Below are positions 24,139 through 35,314 of a stretch of DNA of 64,000 bases, in pieces. The notes beneath the pieces are model-generated. The model was given only the letters and a program-made list of their open reading frames with translations, was not told where the DNA came from and did not search any database. The stretch spans positions 21,927,090-21,991,089 of the forward strand of contig OW679200.1 of NCBI GenBank assembly GCA_940337035.1. Direction: 5' to 3'. Each line of letters opens with the position of its first letter. Position 1 is the stretch's first letter. The stretch is from Agriotes lineatus (lineage: Eukaryota; Arthropoda; Insecta; Coleoptera; Elateridae). Position numbers and translations under genes: made by a program.

Positions 24139-25577
24139 ATAATCGTTCGGAATGGGATTTTCGGAGCAGCCGATTCGGCTCAGCCCTTTCGGCGCGAAGA
24201 CGCTTCGGCGCAGAGACGGTTCGGCGCTGAGACGTTTCGGCGCAAAGACGTTTCGGCGCAAAGACATTGCGGCGCGAAAACGTATGCACTCCCACCAATT
24301 TATGTGTGCGGAGCATTTCACATGCAAATTAATGAAAACACGCCAGGTAGCAAATTAGCAAGAGAAGTTTCAAAAGCACGCACTTGCTTGTACTACGAGT
24401 TTTAGAAGTTCGACCAATAGAAAAATGTTGCTAAGTAGTGGCTTAACTATTTCTGTTCGATGAACAAGGTATAGTTATGGGCCAGTTAGGTTAATCCTAA
24501 TTTTAAACAAGGTTACTTACATCTAATAACCTTTGACATTTTTTACATTATTCGATGCCTGTTTGATTTTCTGATTGAACTGTTGATAAACATACATCTC
24601 CTGGCACGTCATTGTAATTAGCATACGTGAACCACGAACCTAATGGTGATTTGAAAATTCACAGCTACATATTTATTAAATGACTGAAGCAACGAAATGT
24701 GTTTTTGTTTTCAATGTCGACAGAGTCTATATTTACAAGATTCAACTGAATGATTAGTCTTAAAGCAATTAATGTCGAGCTTCAATATCTCTGGTTAAAA
24801 TCGGGGAACAGGAAGTGGTACTTTTATAATCTTCGATAAAAATTAAGTTTTATAGAACAAGAGTGTCGTTTTTTGAAAAATCACAAAATTAGGTGATTAC
24901 AAAATGTCCCCAAGGTACAAAAATAAATAAAGCGAATAGTTTTTAAAAGCCCTATTACATATTAGAGTAAATTGGGTATATGTAAACTTAAGAGTTTGTA
25001 TACACATTTGGGAAGAAGTCAATGTTAGGTCCACATTAATTTATTCTTACTTTTATTTCAATATTTTAACCAGGGAAAGTACTTACATATTGAACAAACG
25101 CTTTTTAAGTATTATTTAATCTTCTGATATTTTTAGAAGTATGCTTTCAAAACTTTTCTTTACATACCACATAAAAATATACTAAATTGTAGCGTTATAT
25201 TCTGACCCAAAAGGTAATATTTTCTAGTAATTTTTATTTATATAGAATTTTAATTATCATCTACTATCCTCTAACTAAAATATATTCGAAAGAGCCTCAT
25301 ATGGAAATTAACAAAATATAACATTTTATTAGCTTGTGATTTAAATGTAAAACTGAACCCACAAAATAGGTATACTCGCACCGAAACGGCCTCGCGCCGA
25401 ATCGGCTCGAGCCAAAACGTCTTAGGGTCGAAAAGTTTTCGCGCCGAAACGTCTCTGCGTCGAACTGTCTCCGCGCTGAAACGTCTTCGCGCCAAAAGGG
25501 CTGCGCCGAATTGGTCGCGCCGAATCGGTAGCGCCGAATCATCTGCGCCGAAATGTCGTAGAACGATAATCGTTCGG
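24139..25577. mobile_element. Foldback-type element with 16-bp TTCGGCGC tandem arrays in inverted ends and 12-bp target duplication
   Basis: ATAATCGTTCGG occurs exactly at 24139-24150 and 25566-25577, bracketing a 1415-bp element. The left end (about 24160-24280) holds six or more tandem 16-bp units of the form TTCGGCGCRRAGACGN. The right end (about 25375-25555) holds the same units in reverse orientation. Best-matching blocks read GATTCGGCTCAGCCCTTTCG on the left and GATTCGGCGCAGCCCTTTTG in the reversed right end. The centre (24300-25370) is AT-rich without a transposase. Long frames on both strands over the arrays are translations of the repeat, not genes. Confidence 0.8.
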
Positions 25578-25863
25578 TAAATGATATTTTCCCGCTTTCT
25601 TTGTAATTTTGGCAGTAGTAAATAAATAACATTTTCAATAAGCACAATTAAATTTATTTCTGATTTACCCTTTTGGACAATTATAACTGATTATAACCTT
25701 TTTACTGCATTTGCTACATTGAATATGGTATTAAAGCGTTAGCACGATGAGTTTTGGATATAGGCTATACACACAGATCACTATTGAAGAAGTCACCAGG
25801 CGACTATGTCTTAACTAGATGTTTCAACTGGTGTTGTTGTTCAGGGACTTGAATGCAAATAGC

Positions 25864-25900
25864 ATACAAAACATGGCTTACAAAACATGGCTTACAAAAG
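25864..25900. repeat. short tandem direct repeat
   Basis: ACAAAACATGGCTTACAAAACATGGCTTACAAAAG contains tandem copies of a 14-bp unit (ACAAAACATGGCTT). Local slippage product; no function implied. Confidence 0.6.
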
Positions 25901-26135
25901 CTTATCACTTGCTATCATCCTTGCAATAGTGATAGCCAATATGTATATGGAACTATAACAAAGTTGAGGATAATGGTAAGAAGGGAAGGTCAGTTATTTT
26001 AAAAAATTACTAACAAAATTGCGAGATTAATTTTACAAACATCAAGAGCTAAAAAACAAATACGATCATACATCAGATTTGCTGACATTTACGAAAATCT
26101 GGTCTAGCCTATTTCATTAGTATTTAAATTAATTC

Positions 26136-26400
26136 GTGCGAAATGGAAAGTTCGTTTCACAACAAAGCCGGGGAACGGATATCGCCTCGATTCATCAGTC
26201 ACATCATGGTCATCGCGACTTTTTATGTGACGGTGCGAGCAGCTCTGCCCATATTTTGACACTTATTCCCGCTCTAAATTACCCAGGAATTAAGGAAGAC
26301 AAATTTAGGTTCCAGACCGCCAAAGCTCATGGTCACTACGGCGCTTGCATAAGACGCCCACCTAAGCCTGTATTTACTTAACGAACGCACTTTTGTAACC
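26136..26400 (+). other. higher-GC tract with unrecognised 81-codon frame
   Basis: The frame at 26136-26381 begins MRNGKFVSQQSRG and ends RRPPKPVFT, with His/Arg-rich composition. There is no domain, splice site or codon signal that I can defend as real coding. Listed because GC content rises sharply here relative to both flanks. Stretch 25578-26135 holds nothing else. Confidence 0.15.
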
Positions 26401-26751
26401 GTTTCGCAACCACGTCCGCATCCCACACGCGAATTGTGGAGTGATATTTTAGGCAGTCTTCCTTATTTGCATCTGTTTGCTTTAATTTGTAATTGTGTCA
26501 CCACTGGTATAGGCTAGGGACAATTAATTATTTCCGTTGTAGTTCTTAAGCGATTGTTAATAGCTTTTTTCTAGAGCAACATATTTGAGTCAATAGTGTT
26601 AGAGTGTTACCTATTCGCAAGATTTCTTCCTGTTTAGCAACTATTATTTTTGACTGTTCTTTTGAACCTGATGTAAACGTTCAGTATCGTATACGATAGT
26701 CTTAGAAAAAGAGTAAAAGCTTGATGGTGGTAAATATATTATACCACCGCC

Positions 26752-27045
26752 ATGGATCATACAAGACGCGAATGTCGGATATTTTCTAAAGAAAAGACTC
26801 AGACTACTTCTAGTTATGTAAAACGTCTCAGCAGTTCTTTTAGTTTTGGGAATACGTCGAAAATTGGAAGATTCTTATCAAGGTTGTATGGAAGATCCAT
26901 ATTTCACAGTATTAAAAATATCGCCCTAAGTCAAGACCCTATTAGGGACACTATAAGATTATTGTCGCAAAGTGTTGTGCTAAACCTCCTGGCAAGGCCG
27001 CTGTATAAAAGTTGTAGTCAGAATGGTGTCTTGTCGAACTCGTGA
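26752..27045 (+). CDS. hypothetical 97-aa basic protein with strong initiation context
   Basis: Single-exon frame of 97 codons starting at an ATG in an ideal animal initiation context (CCGCCATGG). The product is basic and Ser-rich (MDHTRRECRIFSKEKTQTTS at the start, NLLARPLYKSCSQNG near the end), with no transmembrane segment, signal peptide or family motif that I recognise. A short inverted repeat, TGGTGGTAAATATATTATACCACC, lies just upstream of the ATG. No TATA box, intron or polyadenylation signal was tied to it. It may equally be a chance frame or part of an unknown transposon. Confidence 0.25.
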   Translation: MDHTRRECRIFSKEKTQTTSSYVKRLSSSFSFGNTSKIGRFLSRLYGRSIFHSIKNIALSQDPIRDTIRLLSQSVVLNLLARPLYKSCSQNGVLSNS

Positions 27046-28430
27046 AGTAGCAACAACAACTTTTAAATGGTATGCGATAATCATCACGTTTACTTTGGGC
27101 TACGAGAAGTTTTAATTCATTGACTGCGTCTTCAATTATAACTTCGAGTTCCTTGTCTAATTCTCGTCACTATCTTTACTTTAGTTGCAAAAATTTTCTT
27201 CTAGTTTTGAAGTCGTTTAAATAATTTCCAACGAATTTAAGCGTTTTGTAACACATTTGGACGCTATTTTTATGCAACGTTCATATAGCTGAACGATAAA
27301 CGGAATTAACTGGAATATCGATTTTAGATTCTTCAAGTCGACGGTCTTTCTACAAAGGTGTGAAAAAGTACTTCCGTCCGCAGTATCATTCTGACATACC
27401 TCCTTCAATGACACTTTTATCTCTCAACGTTTTAGATGTAATACTAGCTTAATTGACGGCTTTAAACATTATTTTGACTGGGACGTAAAAATGTATTTAG
27501 CTTTCATTAAAAATAGCAGCTCCAAGCAAACCTACTGCTGTCAACAGCATTATTCCACCCAGCTACCTCAAATGAAACCTTTAACAACAACTTGTGGGGC
27601 TGTTAAAAAGGTAGAGGGTAAATATGCAGGGTCATTTCAATTCTTCCAACTGAGGGCGGGCTGCTATAGGGATCTTGCGCCCCTCTTCAGCCAATAACGG
27701 GAATTTCGGGATGGGTGAGAAAAAGGCGGGAGGTGGAATGAAATAGAGGCCAGTAAAGGTGGAGAAGTACTGCCCCGAAGGTATTCTGTTGAGTGCAGTA
27801 AAACCACAATAAAACCTGAATCAGAGTAGACAGCCAAGGGAATCGACCGACTACCTTCCGAATGCTAAGCAGACGTAGTAACCAGTAGTTCACAGAGCTT
27901 GGTAGGGCTGGTAAAGCTGGCGTGTGGGTAAGGTTGGATATTAAAAACATATAATGACAATAAATAAGCACAAACAAATTGCGTACTTGAAGTGTGTTGA
28001 AAACCGTTAATCATGGTTAAAATAATATTAAAATTTATTACGGAAATTATAGTAAATAAATATTCATCAAGCCTTACAGAATTTATTAATATTAAATTAA
28101 ATATTTTTGCATATAGGGAGGTTATGTTCGTTGACTGGAAGATGGTGCATGGTAAAATACACCGGGGTCACCCAGGTGAGCAGTCTTTCGAGGATTCTCG
28201 AGTAAGCGGTGGGCTCGACTTTCTAGGACCTCCGCAAGTAGGATTTTTGGAAGGTTAACTTTGACTCCTTCCCTGTTTACTTATAAACAGATTGTACATT
28301 CATGTAATGAAGGACCTTTACAATATACACAATCAAAAGCTACAACTAAGCTAACAAGCTAAAATGACACAGAGCAATCGAAAATCCCCAATGGAGACGG
28401 AGATGGACATTTTTAAATAATTTTTTAATT
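27046..28430. other. no recognisable gene
   Basis: Mixed-composition sequence with several short frames on both strands (27217-27414 minus, 27491-27697 plus, 27687-27977 minus, 28013-28258 plus), none with family motifs. The GC rise between 27590 and 27930 and again at 28130-28250 suggests fragments of unidentified repeats. Confidence 0.3.
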
Positions 28431-28435
28431 TTGTC

Positions 28436-28520
28436 AAAATTTAACCAGGATCGGGGATCGCCATTCGACCTTTGGATCAGCAGTCAGAATGCTTTACCAC
28501 TGAACCACAGAGCTCGACAA
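28436..28520 (-). repeat. tRNA-derived SINE head
   Basis: Read on the minus strand, GAGCTCTGTGGTTCAGTGG and TAAAGCATTCTGACTGCTGA form a pol III A-box-like tRNA head. It is followed by AAAGGTCGAATGGCGATCCC in the position of a damaged B-box. It does not fold as a functional tRNA, and a T/A-rich tail follows at 28330-28435. Most consistent with a decayed tRNA-derived SINE. Confidence 0.5.
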
Positions 28521-30221
28521 AGATATGATTTTTGCAGAAGGCCAACTATAGATTACGAACAGATCTATCAACATTTTTCCAATATTGGGAGACCTAACCT
28601 ACAAAGTTGCATTTTTAAATGTTAAGATTTTGGACATTTTTGGTAAATCGGCAAGTTTTATTGCATAAATATTTATAGTGTAATATTAGTACATTATTTG
28701 GATTATAGAAAATCTTCTACACTAGAACCCGATTTGTGAAGTAATTCTTAAATTAACCTCGTATTTTTGAACTTTTACTAGTTACACTTTAGTATGGTTT
28801 CATAGTATGTCATTGCAATATAACATTAATTTTAGTTCATTAGAAGCAGTCTGTCCATTATCTGCTCAGCTATTCAAGAAGATGGGACATAAATTAAACG
28901 ATACAAGCTTCTGTTCAATAGTAAATTATTGAACGAAGGGCGATTCGAATGCGATTAGCTTCAAACGCCAATTAAGGTATTGCGGACAAGATGAACGTGC
29001 AGCTTAGGCTAATGAGGTGCATCACTTTTAAAATAGTTTTGCTGACGTCACTCCATAAAATTGCATGCATGGTTTCTTGATACAGAGAATCATCTAAGGA
29101 TAAAATCCTATGTAAATGTTGAACTTTATATAAATGTGTTTATAAAGGACGATTTAATTACTCACTGTTTCTTGAAAAATTAATGCCAAGCTACTAATCT
29201 TTTACTTATTATAGCTGTAATTATTTATTAACGACCGTAAAGTTGACGGAACTATTAATTGAAAGTCGTAAAATTAATGTGTAATCATATACTACAGTGT
29301 TTTAAATATAAGAATGAGCAAAAGTATTGTACTTTTGAAAACTAATGAAGGTTATTATCTGTGTCTTACTTATTGACTTTTTATCCAACCCGTTATGTCC
29401 ATAGGGCAAATATTTAATAATTGTATACTGCAGTAGATTACAACGTACAGATTAAACAAGTTTCAGTTAGATCTAACAATAAATCAGGTATATAATTAAT
29501 AATTTTACAAAACGATTCGAAATCTTAATGTGTAATACCAATAGATATTTTGTTTTTATATATTAACGTATACATGTTGTCTGCTTGTATATTTTATATT
29601 ATAATCTTGTTTGCGCGTTCCTTAAAAGTACATTAGGTGTGCACAATTATGTTCAGAATAAATGAATAAAGTTATGTACCTTTTGGTAAATGTGATGACA
29701 AAATTAAAAATATATTCATAAAGTGGCTTTGTACTTTTGCTTTAAATTTGTTGATAAATATGATAAAGATGAAACTCTCCTTAAATCAATTGATGTTATA
29801 AATTCGTTAATTTTTAAATGTTCGTGTTTGTCTTCGTCTTTTATTATATTTAACTCTCAACAGATATAACTAGTTTGAGGGGTGTTGTCGCACCCCAAAT
29901 TCAAAAATTATTTTCTAATGGTTGCAAGTAATATTTGTATAAATTTATTTATTTGTACTATTTATTATACACAAACTTATATATTCAAACTAGAAAATAA
30001 AGATTTCTTCTAGCGGAAAAAATGAAACTTGAATTTTCCTTAGGTGTTACAAACATTGTTTTTCAATAGATAAAAACACAAGTATCTTTATCAGTCAATT
30101 TGATCTATTTTAGCGACGATTAGCATTTCGGCGTTTATGTGTAATATTATTATTACTATACAGTAAAATCACTTTAATACTACTATAATTGCAGTATTTA
30201 TAATAAAGAAAAATATAAAAT

Positions 30222-30648
30222 AATAGTTGAAATAACAGCTAATGGGGATTAGCCACCTCTACAGTTAATTTTTAACACGAGCTTAATTAAATTATAAATA
30301 CAAGTGCATGAGATTGATAAATGTACACCAAAGAAACCGACAAATCCTAAAACGTGTGAAATCGAAAGGTCAACTCGTTCGAATGATAATATTTACAACT
30401 CGTCTTTAATTAACAATTTTCAGGCAATTAATAAGCTGAATATACTGATATTTGGAATTGGGTTTTATTTAAATTATGCGACCTCTGACTGCTGTGATAT
30501 AAACACCAAACGTGAGAATGTTGATGATTTTGGAAAGTTTTCTTTTCTTTAAGTCATCTTGAAAATAGAATTTGTTAATTGTTAATGCTCCATTAATTTC
30601 ATTTTTAAAAGGAATGAAAGTAATAGTCAAGATAAGCTGATGGCATGG
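30222..30648 (+). repeat. 427-bp duplicated segment, copy 1, carrying an 82-codon ORF
   Basis: Nearly identical to 31504-31931 (offset 1282-1283 bases, only one 1-bp indel seen, roughly 95% identity by eye). It contains an ORF at 30304-30552 (MHEIDKCTPKKPTNPKTCEI to DDFGKFSFL) with a hydrophobic stretch LNILIFGIGFYLNYA near the middle. The protein is unrecognised. Between the copies, 30649-31503, is AT-rich DNA with (AAT)n-like tracts. Confidence 0.85.
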
Positions 30649-31503
30649 ATATTAGGATTTACCAGTCTTAATACTGAAAATTTAAATTTATATAATAATA
30701 TCAACCGTACTTTAAACAGCAACAATAGTCAGAACAATTCTAGATCAGTAATTAAAGAACATGTAACTTGGCAGAAATACATCCAACAAACCACAAAATG
30801 CGAGAAAAAGGGCATAACAACAATAATTATAGTAATAGTAACAATAATTGTAACAATTAAATAATTAACACAACCATCCCATGGCTCTGATTACGGAATC
30901 AGCTGTAAAGCTGAGATAAATAAAGAACAAAATAGTAATAATAATAGCAACATTTTCACTGATATCATTATCTTCTACAATAAAACCGCCCCTATTCGAA
31001 TTTTCTAGTATGACTTTTGCCATTATCACCAAAGTTAGTAGCCGGCTGCTCAAGTTAATTTTTACTTAAGATAACGAGGCATACCGATAACCAACGCCAA
31101 AAAAGACAATGTAACTGGTACGGTGGGGATTGTTGCACACCCTAAGGTATTTTAACAATGTAACAGTATTTTTTAAGAACTTTGTACCTTCCTAAGTTTG
31201 TAAAATACCTGAAAGAAGAAACTTGCAATTAAATTATAAATACATGATTTTTATAATACTGAAGGAGCTTGGGGCGTCTCCACATTTGCATTTTTAAGGC
31301 AGATTACACTTTAGAACCAAAGACTACATGCTATGAATAAATAGCATTACAGTAGTATACAAAATTAACACAAAAAGTAGTTTTTACACCTACTAACAAA
31401 TATAAATTAAGTGTAGTTCTGCAAACACATACATTTTTCAGTTCAAGTCACACTTTAGTTTGAATTTCACAAACGTGTACATTAATCAGTTTTATCTGAA
31501 ATA

Positions 31504-31931
31504 AATAGTTGATATAACAACTAATGGGGATTAGCCACCGCTACAGTTAATTTTTAACACAAGCTTAATTAAATTATAAATACAAGTGCATGAGATTGAT
31601 AAATGTACACCAAAGGAAGCGACAAATTCTAAAACGTGTGAAACCGAAAGGTCAACTCGTTCGAATGATAATATTTACAATTCGTCCTTAATTAACAATT
31701 TTCAGGCAATTAATAATCTGAATATTCTGATATTTGGAATTGGGTTTTATTTAAATTATGCCACCTCTGGCTGCTGTGATATAAACACCAAACGTGAGAA
31801 TGTTGATGATTTTGGAAAGTTTTCTTTTCTTTAAGTCATCTTGAAAATAGAATTTGTTAATTGTTAATGCTCCATTAATTTCATTTTTAAAAAGGAATGA
31901 AAGTAATAATGAAGATAAGCTGATGGCATGG
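31504..31931 (+). repeat. 427-bp duplicated segment, copy 2, carrying the same 82-codon ORF
   Basis: Second copy of the segment at 30222. The ORF at 31586-31834 keeps the same start, stop and length. About ten base differences lie within the ORF: six change an amino acid (K/E, P/A, P/S, I/T, K/N, D/G) and four are silent. This ratio is not far from neutral, so an intact ORF alone does not prove a gene. There is no TIR, poly-A tail or target duplication that would show a transposon. Confidence 0.85.
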
Positions 31932-31999
31932 CATTTTGTTATAACCGTTTAAACAATTTTCTCTTTATATTCTAAACCATAAAATATACTGCCCACAAA

Positions 32000-34880
32000 A
32001 TGAGCTTCTACGAGCTAGCTTCTACAGAAAAACGAGTATTTATAAGTTTAATTAACCTTTACTAACAAGAATGATCAAATATTTATAAGAACTTTTATAG
32101 CTACGTGGTTTTCCAGCTCACAGATTCTTGCCAAAGCGCAATTAACAGGACACTTAACAGCATTAATTGCCTGTACTTTAAATTGCTTATCCAGAGAATG
32201 AGTTTTAGCCGACCTTTAGTGAAAAAGTATTAATTAATCGATATATAGTGCCTCAAAACGTGATAGTTTTTGGGTACGCACTCTTCTCTAAAAATCGCAT
32301 TAGCTAATGCCAATACAATCTGTTTGTAGGTCTGATGAACTTAATTGCAGCTTCTTTACACATTTTGGCTATATGAAAGTTCCAGCGCTTGCGAAACCGC
32401 GATTTTGGGTCTTAATTAAATTCTGAGGTTTTCTACGGAAAATAGAGCATGTAAATACGTGTGCGTCATGTCTGAATTATGAAAATTAATTGGGGTTTGA
32501 GGCAATTACCAGAGTGTGATTTTAGATAGGCCAGAAGCGTGTCGCTAGATCTACTTTCCCAGATAAGAGATTCAAATGATTCTTCTCCACTTTCTTTTGG
32601 CTTCTGTTTAAACGAATCGAAAGCGTGGTTATTAGGCGACTACTTAAATATGAAGCAAAATTGGCATCAAAACTAAATTTGTCGCAATAATTCGTTGCTG
32701 CGTATGGCAAAAAACGCCGTGATGTTAACTAATTCAACTCGGAAATATTTGGAAGAAATCAATCGGCAGCAGTTGTGAGCAAATCCAATTTTCCGCTTTC
32801 ACTTTTAACGTAAGAATGCCGTAATAAAGGCATCCTTAAATTAAATTTTGCTATTTCGTAACGCCAAGTGCGATTTGTGGCTTGTTTGATGCGGTTAGTT
32901 CGCCTCATAATGTGCGGAAATTAGAGTTTTCGGCAAACAGATTGTGTTTCAAACTATGGTTTAAAGTAACAGCGTTTTGACATTCTGTGAATTATCGAGA
33001 CTTACAAACTGTAAAAATTGTAATATTTATATAATACTTAATTATAACCAGAACAATATAGGAATTTATACAGTTTCAGGAAGTGCAGGATTAGTTTAAA
33101 CCAGATTTTCATACATAATGGGGAAAGTTGCTAGTAGATGGCTCGTTTATATGGTCTATTTGACAAATTATACGTTAATATTTAGCAATATTTTATATGT
33201 TTAAAAGACGTGTAAACAGCAAGTTAGGAAATACTTAAACGACCTTAAAAATAGTCTTTGAATGGAGCTGGAGCAACGCATCAGGTACAAGTTAATTAGT
33301 CACGATTCTGAAAGTTGTAAAACTGCCAGTCTAGAATTTATAATCAATTTATAGACGGTAGACGTTCATGTTGTATTAACGTATGAAAAACATATTGACA
33401 TTTTGTAATTATTTTTTATTGCCTCTAAAGAGTTAACGTATCAGTTTTCTTTAAGAATTTGAGAATTTTTAGTAATTTCGGAAAATGAATTCCTTATGGC
33501 AGCTCACTAGTTTGTTATTTTCTAAAAAGACGTCAAGTTTCAATGATTTAATATTTTTCCTCAGAAATAAAGCCAAGTATTTTTTGCTTTGAACAGCAGG
33601 AACTGTTAACTATCTTATAATGCACGGTTTATAATTCAGTTTTTTATATCGTCACTGTTAGTAGTAGGAAAATTCGGCTGGTTCAAAGTGGGGTGGATCA
33701 CAACTTAGCTGCAGCCTTAGTAACGTTGAAAAAAATTCATAGCGCCAAGAACCTAATTATAAAAAAAACTGAAACACAATTGAAAGCAGACAAATAACCA
33801 GTAGTTCAAACAAAAGAATACATCATACTGTGTAAGTTCAAATACAAAAAATAATCATTTGCAAAAGAAAATCAACCAATCGCAAATAGAGATTCGTAAA
33901 GATGCTGACATGATTTTCGAACGATAATTGTGGTTCCAACCAAAAACATATTAAGTACAATTAAATACGACCCCAATATGTTAAAAATCATGGGGGTTTA
34001 ACTAAATAATTACAAATTGAACAGCTTAGCAACGAATTTTTGTGGCATAAACAACACCAGATTTGTTGGATTCAATATAAACCCAAAATTCAAACTAATA
34101 TTATATTATATATCATAACAACAACAGCGTAATGATTGCATTAAATAGGAGGGCTCGGAATCGATTTGGACGAAGTTTAAAACCTTAATTGAAATGAGCC
34201 GTGAGTTAAAAAGAGCTTATTAATGACATATTTCACGTAGTCATGCAGTCGTCGACGAAGTCCACCAAAACATTACACATTTATAGGTGAGATAAACGTT
34301 TATCGTATTAAAATTTTTTTGTAGAATCACATGGTGGAGTGCATATATTAGTAAAATTACCCGTTTCTTGACAAATAACAAGTTCAGAATATACCCGGAA
34401 ACTACACAAAGTAAATAAAATTGGTAAAAGCTGATGTTTACTTGATAGACATTATCAAAGTAGTAAAACTAATAAACAACTAGAGATTGATTAGTAGTTA
34501 TAAAAGTAGAATGGAAATTTACAATAAGTAACGTCTATAAAAAACGTGATTCGGTAAGTTATGCAGTTATTAACGCAGTGGGAAGTATAATAGTGATGGG
34601 CGACGTCCAAGGTAGAATAAAGATGAGATAAAATACGCTTAACTTGCAACTCGTCAAGAACATGCGTCGGAGGAATGGTAATGGAGCCATTACGGATGCA
34701 TACCATTACTAGGTGATTTTTTCAACGTTTGATGTGCTTTTCAACAGCCGATAAACACAATTGTACTGCTGTTTCAGTCTTAGAAACTTATTAAAAGTAA
34801 ATATGAACGACGGAATCTGATTCGAAAGTTAGGCAAAGGAATGTGACCCAAGCCTTCGACTCGCTTAAAGTAAATCAAGT
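32000..34880. other. no gene; low-repeat non-coding tract
   Basis: No recognisable coding or mobile sequence. The interval 32100-32960 is low in repeats, with scattered AATTAA and ATTAAT cores, reminiscent of conserved non-coding DNA, but composition is the only argument. The stretch 28521-30221 is likewise AT-rich without features, apart from a small hairpin GGGGTGTTGTCGCACCCC near 29880. Confidence 0.3.
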
Positions 34881-34897
34881 CGGAAGGTGAAAACGCA

Positions 34898-35314
34898 ATG
34901 CTCAAACGCCAAATAGTCTACCCTTATATACAGATCGCTTTTTCAAGGAGAAATTATTTCCTATTCTTTGAGTATAATAGGTATTGTAAGCTGGGCATAG
35001 GCTACATTGTCCCACAAAGGTTGATTTTCCGCTTCGAAGAGGCATTCAATTTCACTTGGCTCGGGTGTGTGATACATTGTTCGTCGAGTCAGATGACCGG
35101 CCGTTTATTGCGCTTTGTGATGACCTTGTCGCATTACGCGAGGATATTCTCGCAACCTTATCTGCAGTGTCTTTGTTGCCCAAGACCTTCACACTATGAC
35201 GAGTTGGAAATCGCGCTGTTTTGTAGAAATTGCAGCGTGACGTTTTGGAAAAGTTTGTTTACAGTTTTTGTGCGACATACATTAATCAACTTTGACGTTA
35301 TCGAGATTTCTTAA
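34898..35314 (+). other. 138-codon open frame, unrecognised
   Basis: One of the longest frames outside the retrotransposon, in a local GC-rich tract. The product is very rich in Cys, Phe, Tyr and Trp, with no recognisable domain. A competing frame across about 35070-35200 reads DTLFVESDDRPFIALCDDLV, then ALREDILATLSAVSLLPK, which has more ordinary protein composition. So if the tract codes, the frame is uncertain. Neither is supported by splice sites. The stretch 35315-37940 shows nothing I can support. Confidence 0.15.

Noticed and set aside
24160..24290. CRISPR-like regular repeats
   Set aside because: Units are head-to-tail without unique spacers, lie in an animal genome and are mirrored at the other end of a transposon.
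24037..24405. Open frames on both strands rich in RRFGA/RRKDV-like repeats (also 25271-25647)
   Set aside because: They are translations of the TTCGGCGC tandem arrays of the Foldback element; the same DNA is open in several frames because of its regular unit, so there is no evidence of protein coding.
28436..28520. Possible tRNA gene on the minus strand
   Set aside because: The B-box is disrupted and acceptor-stem pairing is not evident; a SINE head is the better explanation.
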